From an uncultured Caryophanales bacterium (GTDB taxonomy: Bacteria > Bacillota_I > Bacilli_A > RF39 > UBA660), in the NCBI GenBank assembly GCA_947169395.1, contig CAMVPJ010000036.1, forward strand, positions 1 to 10,412: a stretch of DNA of 10,412 nucleotides, read 5' to 3'. A program made the position numbers and the translations under genes. Shown piece by piece: positions 5,301 through 10,412 of this stretch. The stretch's first letter is position 1; the number at the start of each line of letters is the position of its first letter. Below the pieces are notes generated by a model. It did no database searches. It was not told the DNA's origin and worked only from the letters and a program-made list of their open reading frames with translations.

Positions 5301-5910
5301 GTATAACTAACTTTTTAATATTACCTTCATGCTTAGATATAATCATTATTCCATCTTCATCATGGGGATAATTTATATTAAAGTCTGATAGTACTTTTTC
5401 TAGGTATATCTTATATAGTATATATTCTCTTAGTTTGTTTTGTTTATTTAACTTAGTTGGTATTAAAGTATTTCTATCTATACTATATATATTACCTGTA
5501 GGACTTATTTTATTATCTACCTTCATTCTTATTTCTAATACAGGATATGTACTATTTAAATAGGGATATATCTTATATTGCTTATGTATTGGTACATAGT
5601 CTTTTCTAACTAATCTTCTATAATTACCAAATCCTACTTTATTAATTATTTCTTTATTATCTAAGTTATATTCTAGTATATATATGTTATCTATACTATG
5701 ATTTAGTTTTAATACTAATTTGGCTATTTCATATGCATCTGTAGGATAGTAATAAAAATACTTATATATTCCATCTTTATTAGGAAATGTATTTACTTTA
5801 TAAAGAGAATTATTATTTATATTAAATATTGGCTCATTATCATAATAAATCTTATTATTTTGATAATACTTTAATTCATTTAAATCAGTAGTAATTCTAT
5901 AGGCTAACAT
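5272..5910 (-). CDS. Hypothetical protein, 212 aa
   Basis: I do not recognise this family. The product is soluble-looking, rich in Tyr, Asn, Ile and Lys, with no signal peptide or membrane segment. It starts MLAYRITT, then has an aromatic stretch YKYFYYYPTDAYEIAKLV (about residues 49-66), a GFGNY motif (93-97), a basic segment RRLVRKDYVPIHKQYK and a second half with YPVLEIRMKVD and YPHDEDGIMII. The opening (YR-I-T-T, then a 'DA' helix, then I-LEY) is loosely reminiscent of ADP-ribosyltransferase-fold or DUF4433-like layouts, but no catalytic triad can be shown, so no function is assigned. The ATG at 5910 follows AGGTGAT. It lies 21 bases downstream of the DUF6512-type membrane gene on the same strand and is probably its operon partner. 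Confidence 0.75.
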   Translation of the reverse strand: MLAYRITTDLNELKYYQNNKIYYDNEPIFNINNNSLYKVNTFPNKDGIYKYFYYYPTDAYEIAKLVLKLNHSIDNIYILEYNLDNKEIINKVGFGNYRRLVRKDYVPIHKQYKIYPYLNSTYPVLEIRMKVDNKISPTGNIYSIDRNTLIPTKLNKQNKLREYILYKIYLEKVLSDFNINYPHDEDGIMIISKHEGNIKKLVIPKKYQSLIC

Positions 5911-5931
5911 TTAATCACCTAATTAAATATA

Positions 5932-6468
5932 TTAGATATTATATTCATTAATACCATATATATTATGATGTTTATCTAAGAATATATAGTTATGAATAGG
6001 GTGATATGTTAGATATCCAAATAATATATAGATTAATATTATTAATACTAAACTAATTATATTAGCGTACTTTATATGATTTAGTTTTAGTATATAGTAA
6101 CTTATTATCTGCGATATAATTATAACTATAATCATGAGTGTTATACTGAAGAACATGTTCTCACCAATTAAGTTATATACTGGTAAAAATATAATTAGAT
6201 AGATAATAATACTACTTATAGACGTAACTAATATATTAAGTAAGAAATTATTAAAAGGTACTTTAGTCTTAGTAAGTATAATATAGTCTATTATTCCATA
6301 AAAACATATAGGTGAGATAAATAATTTCATGTGTTCCCATATCGATTCATTAACAGGAAAGAATATAGATGTTATGGTACTAGGGAACCATTCATATATA
6401 AAATGAAATAAGAAACATAGTATAACTATACCTATAGTACTTATAATTTTATCTTTTTTTAAAGTCAT
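5932..6468 (-). CDS. DUF6512-type integral membrane protein
   Basis: The product is 178 aa with about five predicted transmembrane helices (roughly residues 8-26, 46-65, 74-97, 103-127, 133-154). The conserved-looking motifs FHFIYEW (21-27) and FFPVNESIWEHMKL (36-49), plus the C-terminal YHPIHNYIFLDKHHNIYG, match my recollection of the DUF6512 family (family form HFVYEW, FSPVNESVWEHLKLLFFP). The biochemical role of that family is unknown. The ATG at 6468 is preceded by AGAAAGGAG (6483-6475). It is the first gene of a likely two-gene minus-strand unit with the 212-aa protein, and it is divergent from uvsE with only 39 bases between start codons. Confidence 0.75.
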   Translation of the reverse strand: MTLKKDKIISTIGIVILCFLFHFIYEWFPSTITSIFFPVNESIWEHMKLFISPICFYGIIDYIILTKTKVPFNNFLLNILVTSISSIIIYLIIFLPVYNLIGENMFFSITLMIIVIIISQIISYYILKLNHIKYANIISLVLIILIYILFGYLTYHPIHNYIFLDKHHNIYGINEYNI

Positions 6469-6507
6469 AAAAAACTCCTTTCTACTTATAATAATAAAGG
6501 TGATTGT
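6469..6507. promoter_or_regulatory. Very short divergent promoter region (DUF6512-type gene / uvsE)
   Basis: The 39 bases between the two start codons hold both ribosome binding sites (AGAAAGGAG minus; AAAGGTGAT plus, 6496-6504) and an AT-rich core. The plus strand has TATAAT at 6487-6492; the minus strand has TATTAT boxes over the same bases. The matching -35 positions fall inside the opposite coding regions and are weak. The two promoters must overlap, so they probably compete or are jointly controlled. Confidence 0.4.
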
Positions 6508-7431
6508 ATGAAAGTTAGATTAGGGTATGCATGTATTACTAATGCCTTAGATGAATCTTCATCTAGTTTACTTACGTATACTCATTTTAAGAAGTTAGGA
6601 AGTAGTGGGTATGATAAACTAAATGAAGTTATAATTAGTAACTTTAATAGTTTAGAGAATATATTAAAATATAATATTAGTAATGATATATATTTTTATA
6701 GATTATCATCTAATATAATTCCACTTATATCTCACCCTAATGTTGATATAGATTTAACTAAGTATGAGAATTACTTTAAAAGAATAGGAGATATTATTAA
6801 GAAAAATAATATAAGAGTAGATATGCATATTGATCCTTATTATGTACTTAATAGTGTCAATGAAGAGGTAGTTAAATCCACTATTAATATATGTAAAATT
6901 TATCATAATATGTTTAAGTTAATGAAATTTAAATCTAATTTAATATTTCATATAGGTGGTAAGACTATAAGCAAGGAAGAGGGGATTAAAAGATTTATTA
7001 GTAATTTTAAATTGCTTGATAAAGATATTCAAGATATGATATTAATTGAGAATGATGATAAGATATATGATATTATGGACTGTATTAATATATCTAAAAG
7101 TATAAATTGTAAGATAGTACTTGATTATCATCATTATATGTGTAATAAAGGGGGAGTGGATATTAGAAATTACTTAGAATATATATTTAATACTTTTGAA
7201 GGTATTCCTAAAGTACATTTTTCATCTCCTAAAAATAGAAAAGAATATCGTGCTCATAATGACTATGTTAATATAAAAGAGTTTGTAAAGTTTCTAGATA
7301 TGATTAAAGTATATAATAGAGATATTGATATTATGATTGAAGCAAAGATGAAAGATGACGCAGTATTTAGATTAATTAGACAACTTAAGTATTTAGGATA
7401 TAGGGTAGAAGGGACAACTATTATAATGTGA
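6508..7431 (+). CDS. uvsE: UV damage endonuclease (UVDE/UvsE)
   Basis: The product is 307 aa (Bacillus UvsE is about 320). It nicks DNA 5' of UV photoproducts and some other lesions, starting an excision route independent of UvrABC. TIM-barrel and metal-site motifs appear in the expected order: VRLGYACI at the start, FYRLSSNIIPLISHP (63-77), His107 in MHIDP, His148 in FHIGG, Glu181 in IENDD, Asp206 and His208-209 in LDYHHY, Lys235 with His237 in KVHFSSPK (the lysine corresponds to the carboxylated Lys described for the Thermus enzyme), RAHNDY (248-253) and Glu278 in IEAKMKD. All metal ligands seem intact. The ATG at 6508 follows AAAGGTGAT. No LexA box is seen in the upstream 39 bases, so SOS control is not supported. 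It stops at TGA. Confidence 0.95.
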   Translation: MKVRLGYACITNALDESSSSLLTYTHFKKLGSSGYDKLNEVIISNFNSLENILKYNISNDIYFYRLSSNIIPLISHPNVDIDLTKYENYFKRIGDIIKKNNIRVDMHIDPYYVLNSVNEEVVKSTINICKIYHNMFKLMKFKSNLIFHIGGKTISKEEGIKRFISNFKLLDKDIQDMILIENDDKIYDIMDCINISKSINCKIVLDYHHYMCNKGGVDIRNYLEYIFNTFEGIPKVHFSSPKNRKEYRAHNDYVNIKEFVKFLDMIKVYNRDIDIMIEAKMKDDAVFRLIRQLKYLGYRVEGTTIIM

Positions 7432-7435
7432 ATAT

Positions 7436-7488
7436 GCAGTGTAATGAATGTCTTTTTTTATATTCATTAACACTCTGTTACATTCTGC
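7436..7488 (+). terminator. Inverted-repeat region behind uvsE, possible terminator
   Basis: AGTGTAATGAAT (7438-7449) can pair with ATTCATTAACACT (7462-7474, one bulged A). A competing pairing joins GCAG/TGTAA (7436-7444) with TTACA/CTGC (7478-7488) around a two-base bulge. The seven-T run (7453-7459) is in the loop, not after the stem; the next T-run is at 7501-7507. It is therefore not a standard intrinsic terminator, although it probably marks the uvsE transcript end. Confidence 0.4.
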
Positions 7489-7556
7489 GAGAAATTTATA
7501 TTTTTTTGGAGAAAATTGTAGGAAAAAGAAGGAAATTTGAAACTTTTAACTAATAA

Positions 7557-7653
7557 TATAATAGAGGGAAAAGAATGTATCGTTCTTGGTAATAGATTGG
7601 AACTGGCTATTACTCAAGAATAGTACCTTGTTAGTACCTTAGAGGGAGAAATT
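7557..7653 (+). promoter_or_regulatory. Promoter -10 and structured leader of the Rpn-like gene
   Basis: TATAAT is at 7557-7562; the best -35-like box, TTGAAA (7537-7542), is only 14 bases away, so the promoter is imperfect. The leader holds a 13-bp stem: TTCTTGGTAATAG (7583-7595) pairs with CTATTAC-CAAGAA (7607-7620, one bulged T) around an 11-base loop. A smaller alternative uses AAGAA (7571-7575) with TTCTT (7583-7587). The direct repeat TAGTACCTT follows, then the SD GAGGGAG (7642-7648). I do not match it to a known riboswitch or T-box (no TGGNACCGCG-type core). Confidence 0.5.
7621..7640 (+). repeat. Direct repeat TAGTACCTT x2 before the Rpn-like gene
   Basis: TAGTACCTT at 7621-7629 and again at 7632-7640, an 11-base period (about one helical turn). 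It sits between the leader hairpin and the ribosome binding site. Confidence 0.85.
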
Positions 7654-8547
7654 ATGGTTAATGTATATGAAAGAGTATTAAATGATGATGAGGTTATACC
7701 TTTAACTTATGACCGAGTATTCAAACTTATTTTTGGTGATGCAAATCACTTAGAAAGATTAAATTTATTATTATCTGTAACTCTTAAGAAAAAAGTTGAA
7801 GTAATTAAATTATATCCTAATGATTTATTAGATGATAATAGGGTTAATAAGAAAAATGAAGTAGATTTACTTTGTAAACTTGATGGTGAATATGTTTCTA
7901 TTGAAGTAAATACTGATTTAACTCAGGAAGTAGTTAATAGGAACTTTGCATTTGTGTCAAGAGTCATGAGTAAAGATTTAAAACCAGGAGAAGAATATTC
8001 TAAGATAAGTAGATATTATCAAATTAATATTGATGTTGAAGATTTTCTTGGTGTTCCTTATGAAGTATGTCATCTTGTGGGCGATACTACTAATGAACTT
8101 GTTACTGATAGAGTAGAATTTTATTTCATTAATGTTAAACATTTCGCGGAAATATGTTATAATGAAGGCGGAAAGGGATTAACTGATTTTGAGAAAATAT
8201 ACGGAATTATAGGAACCAAAAGCAAATCAGTTATTGATGCTTTAACTAAGGATAATAAAATTCTAAAAGACATCGGTGATATGGTGAAGAAATATAGTAA
8301 TGATGATGAATTGTTGTTTTATTACGATCGAGAAGAAAGAATGCTTCATGATGCGAAAAGAAAAACTGAAGATGAGTTAACTAAGAAGTTTAAAGAGCAA
8401 CTTGAGGCTAATACTAAAGAAGTAACAAAAGAAGTTACTGAAAAGACTACTTTAGATATGGCTCGTCGGATGAAACAAGAAGGAGCTAGTTTAGATTTCA
8501 TATCTAAAGTAACTGGTATTTCAATTCAAGAAATAGAAAAAATGTAA
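7654..8547 (+). CDS. Rpn/PD-(D/E)XK nuclease family transposase-like protein
   Basis: The product is 297 aa, the normal size for this family. N-terminal nuclease fold: TYDRVFKLIFGD (18-29), then a candidate active site Asp71 in EVDLLCKLDGEY and Glu84 in SIEVN, followed by the family-typical RYYQINID (120-127). The family usually has Glu-x-Gln/Lys at the second site; here it is Glu-Val-Asn, so activity is uncertain. The C-terminal third is charged and probably helical or coiled coil (about 225-265, with a KEVTKEVTEK repeat), ending in MARRMKQEGASLDFISKVTGISIQEIEKM, a small helical module common in these proteins. In E. coli, Rpn proteins promote RecA-independent recombination; these genes are often multicopy in gut bacteria and annotated as transposases, although no inverted repeats or target duplication are seen here. 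It converges on rnjA. Confidence 0.85.
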   Translation: MVNVYERVLNDDEVIPLTYDRVFKLIFGDANHLERLNLLLSVTLKKKVEVIKLYPNDLLDDNRVNKKNEVDLLCKLDGEYVSIEVNTDLTQEVVNRNFAFVSRVMSKDLKPGEEYSKISRYYQINIDVEDFLGVPYEVCHLVGDTTNELVTDRVEFYFINVKHFAEICYNEGGKGLTDFEKIYGIIGTKSKSVIDALTKDNKILKDIGDMVKKYSNDDELLFYYDREERMLHDAKRKTEDELTKKFKEQLEANTKEVTKEVTEKTTLDMARRMKQEGASLDFISKVTGISIQEIEKM

Positions 8548-8550
8548 TTA

Positions 8551-8580
8551 AAAAAGTGCCCTAATTAAGCACTTCTTTTT
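8551..8580. terminator. Bidirectional intrinsic terminator between the Rpn-like gene and rnjA
   Basis: AAGTGC (8554-8559) pairs with GCACTT (8569-8574) around a nine-base loop. The plus strand continues CTTTTT; the minus strand continues with a run of T (8555-8550). The rnjA stop codon (8567-8565) lies in the loop, so the two convergent genes share this signal. Confidence 0.9.
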
Positions 8581-10241
8581 ATATCCATCATTACAGGTGA
8601 GATTATTGGTCTTCTACCTGTTATTTCATATATATAACTTGATAGTTCAGTAATAATACTAGATTTAATTTCATTAAATGAAACGTGAGTTTTAATATTA
8701 TCTAGAACTATTTTTTTAGCCATATTTTCAAGTTTATTTATTAATTCATAGTTTTCTTGAACATATACGAATCCACGAGTAGTAACATTAATATCTCCAA
8801 GTAGTTTTTTATTTTTTGTATCAATATTAGCTATTACTACAACAATACCATCTTTAGACATGTTTTTTCTCTCACGCATTACTGCTGCAGATATTTCACC
8901 AATACGATTACCATCTACATAAGAATCTCCTGCTTGAATATGTCCATGCTTTTGAACTTTACCTTTTCTAATAGAAAGTACATCTCCATTTTCTAAAATA
9001 AAGTTATTTTCTTTTGGAATTCCACATTCAATTGCAACGTCAGCATGACTTTTAAGCATTCTAAATTCACCGTGGAATGGCATAAAGTATTTAGGTTTAA
9101 TTAATCTTAACATAAGTTTTAATTCTTCTTGATTACCATGTCCTGATGTATGCACATCAGCTAGTGATGTGTTAGAACATACTTTAACACCCTGCAAGTA
9201 TAATTTATTGATTGTCTTAGAAATACTTAAAGCATTACCTGGAATTGCAGATGATGAGAATACAACTAAATCATCAGGTTGTAATTTAATCTGTCTATGA
9301 TTTCCATTAGCAATCCTAGATAAAGCAGCAAGTGGTTCTCCTTGTGAACCGGTACATAATAAACATACTTGACTAGGTTTAAGATTATTTGCTTCTTCTG
9401 GAGTTACAAATATTTCTTTATGTTTGATGTATCCTTCTTTTAGAGATATCTCAATATTGTTTTCCATACTACGACCAAATATCGCAATCTTTCTTTTATT
9501 TCTTTTACAAGTATCCACAATATGTTTTAAACGATATATATTAGATGCAAAAGTTGCGATAATGATTCTTCCATTATGACGTAAGAATATCTCTGATAAA
9601 GTCTCATCTACCTTAGATTCTGAACGACTAAATCCTTCATTTAAGGCATTGGTACTATCACTTAAAAGTAGAGTAACACCTTTTTTACCAATTTCAGCCA
9701 TTTTATGTAAGTCAGCCATAGGACCAATTGGTGTTAAATCAAACTTAAAGTCTCCAGTTGTAACTATTGTTCCATTAGGAGAGTGAATAACTATACCATG
9801 TGAATCTGGAATAGAGTGAGTAGTTCTAAAAAACTCAACTGTAAAATTCTTAAATTTAACTTTAGTATTTTCATTATATATATAAAGGTTCTTATAATGA
9901 ATATTTCTATCTTCTAATTTTTTTCTAATTAAACCTACTGCTTGATTAGGTGCATATATAGCAGGAACATTTAAATAGTTTAATAAAAATGGAATTGCTC
10001 CTATATGATCCTCGTGTCCGTGGGTAATAAATACTGCTTTAATCTTAGATTCATTTTTCTTAAGATAAGTAAAATCTGGAATAATGTAATCAACACCAGG
10101 TAAATCTCCTGTTGGAAATGTAATACCAACATCAGTAATTATAATTTCATTACCACATTCAAAGCAATACATATTCTTACCAACTTCACCAAGTCCACCT
10201 AAAGCATAAACTAAAGTATCATTGTTTTTAATAAAATTCAT
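8565..10241 (-). CDS. rnjA: Ribonuclease J1
   Basis: The product is 558 aa, the usual size for J1/J2. It is a dual 5'-3' exoribonuclease and endonuclease central to mRNA decay and rRNA maturation in Firmicutes. Metallo-beta-lactamase motifs: THGHEDH (His74, His76, Asp78, His79), His142 in TTHSIPDSHG, Asp164 in TTGDFKFD, and His390 in PFHGEFR; the beta-CASP domain includes the ADVHTSGHG phosphate-binding loop (361-369). The C-terminal domain starts after about residue 455. The intact HxHxDH motif points to the J1 type rather than J2, which has lost it in Bacillus. The ATG at 10241 follows AAAGGAGG at four bases, the strongest SD in the window. It is monocistronic here, with its own promoter and terminator; the rpoY partner seen in Bacillus is not at its 5' side. 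Confidence 0.96.
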   Translation of the reverse strand: MNFIKNNDTLVYALGGLGEVGKNMYCFECGNEIIITDVGITFPTGDLPGVDYIIPDFTYLKKNESKIKAVFITHGHEDHIGAIPFLLNYLNVPAIYAPNQAVGLIRKKLEDRNIHYKNLYIYNENTKVKFKNFTVEFFRTTHSIPDSHGIVIHSPNGTIVTTGDFKFDLTPIGPMADLHKMAEIGKKGVTLLLSDSTNALNEGFSRSESKVDETLSEIFLRHNGRIIIATFASNIYRLKHIVDTCKRNKRKIAIFGRSMENNIEISLKEGYIKHKEIFVTPEEANNLKPSQVCLLCTGSQGEPLAALSRIANGNHRQIKLQPDDLVVFSSSAIPGNALSISKTINKLYLQGVKVCSNTSLADVHTSGHGNQEELKLMLRLIKPKYFMPFHGEFRMLKSHADVAIECGIPKENNFILENGDVLSIRKGKVQKHGHIQAGDSYVDGNRIGEISAAVMRERKNMSKDGIVVVIANIDTKNKKLLGDINVTTRGFVYVQENYELINKLENMAKKIVLDNIKTHVSFNEIKSSIITELSSYIYEITGRRPIISPVMMDIKRSA

Positions 10242-10270
10242 AATTCCTCCTTTCTTTTTGCGACTAACTA

Positions 10271-10299
10271 ATTATACTATTTATTTATAATTTTGTCTA
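10271..10299 (-). promoter_or_regulatory. rnjA promoter, sigma-A type
   Basis: On the minus strand TAGACA (10299-10294, 5/6) is followed by a 17-base spacer and TATAAT (10276-10271). The predicted leader of about 23 bases carries the AAAGGAGG site. Confidence 0.85.
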
Positions 10300-10330
10300 G
10301 TTTGACAAAAATGTTACCATATAGTATATG
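10291..10330 (+). promoter_or_regulatory. Divergent plus-strand promoter with inverted repeat over both -35 boxes
   Basis: TTGACA (10302-10307) with TATATG (10325-10330, 4/6) at 17 bases forms a plausible plus-strand promoter. Its -35 stands back to back with the rnjA -35, two bases apart. TTTTGTC (10291-10297) and GACAAAA (10304-10310) form an inverted repeat around TAGTTT, so each arm carries one -35. This could be a joint operator or simply a result of two similar -35 boxes facing each other. Confidence 0.5.
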
Positions 10331-10381
10331 ATTATTCTATGATAATGTCTTAAGTAGTATTCCAGGAAAATGTCTCAAATA

Positions 10382-10390
10382 TGATATAAT
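10382..10390 (+). promoter_or_regulatory. Extended -10 promoter of the gene at the right edge
   Basis: TGA-TATAAT (10382-10390) is an extended -10 without a clear -35. Its start site would fall near 10396-10398, just before the SD of the edge gene, giving a very short leader. A CCAC/GTGG stem (10394-10397 with 10402-10405) could mask that SD. Confidence 0.55.
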
Positions 10391-10409
10391 ACTCCACCGA
10401 GGTGGAAAC

Positions 10410-10412
10410 ATG
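10410..10412 (+). CDS. Start codon of a gene running off the right edge (partial)
   Basis: The last three bases are ATG, preceded at four bases by the SD GAGGTGG (10399-10405) and, further up, by an extended -10 promoter. Only the initiator methionine is inside the window, so the product cannot be named. Confidence 0.5.

Noticed and set aside
6151..6160. GAACATGTTC inside the DUF6512-type gene as a functional operator
   Set aside because: It lies in mid-coding sequence, far from the predicted promoter; it is noted only as a recurrence of the palindrome core.
7570..7653. T-box riboswitch before the Rpn-like gene
   Set aside because: No TGGNACCGCG-type T-box core, no stem I specifier architecture and no terminator; the downstream gene is not an amino-acid-related gene.
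7432..8580. Complete insertion sequence carrying the Rpn-like gene
   Set aside because: No terminal inverted repeats or target-site duplication are visible around the gene; 'transposase' is only a family label here.
1..10412. tRNA, rRNA genes or CRISPR array
   Set aside because: No cloverleaf with CCA-type ends, no rRNA-like stretch and no regularly spaced direct repeats were seen on either strand.

Overview
The window is a stretch of a very AT-rich, low-GC Gram-positive (Firmicutes/Bacillota) chromosome. It most resembles uncultured gut Bacilli of the RF39/Erysipelotrichia/Mollicutes-related type; this placement is inferred from gene content and composition. TGA is used as a stop (ends of the SirA-like and UvsE genes) and tryptophan is TGG, so the standard bacterial code applies and this is not a Mycoplasma-type genome. 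Shine-Dalgarno sites are clear and come in two flavours, GGTGAT and AAAGGAGG. Both fit the same 16S tail.

Left part (1-4035): tandem hairpins close whatever lies upstream. Next is a secreted single-MBG-domain protein (137-871) behind a perfect 18-bp palindrome. Its C-terminus stops right after a sortase-like PDTG, with no membrane anchor. Then comes the lexA | tkt - sirA-like block: lexA on the minus strand, with tkt and a 130-aa SirA-like gene on the plus strand. This order matches Bacillus subtilis, where lexA is divergent from a cluster ending tkt-sirA, although yneA, yneB and ynzC are absent here. The lexA promoter is a textbook TTGACA-N17-TATAAT, and a 13/14 match to the Bacillus SOS box lies on its -35.

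Middle part (4036-5300): an accessory surface gene. It encodes a type IV prepilin N-terminus fused to a cysteine-bearing ectodomain that ends in a C-type-lectin-like domain, of the kind found in DUF6273 proteins and in targets of diversity-generating retroelements. Upstream is a run of 19 T in the likely promoter spacer, then a leader with two competing hairpins. The last 100 codon-bases of the lectin domain have 47% GC by hand count, far above their surroundings. Together these suggest a phase-variable and possibly sequence-diversified surface adhesin. This is the most interesting element of the window. No reverse transcriptase or template repeat is present here.

Right part (5260-10412): a minus-strand pair, an unrecognised 212-aa protein and a DUF6512-type membrane protein, is divergent from uvsE (UV damage endonuclease). 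After a 222-bp non-coding region with structured RNA potential comes an Rpn/PD-(D/E)XK 'transposase-like' nuclease gene. It converges on rnjA (RNase J1), sharing a bidirectional terminator. rnjA has its own sigma-A promoter, back to back with plus-strand promoter elements that lead to a gene whose start codon is the last three bases of the window.

Themes: DNA damage response and repair (LexA, UvsE), central carbon metabolism (Tkt), RNA turnover (RNase J1), replication control (SirA-like), and two putative surface proteins.
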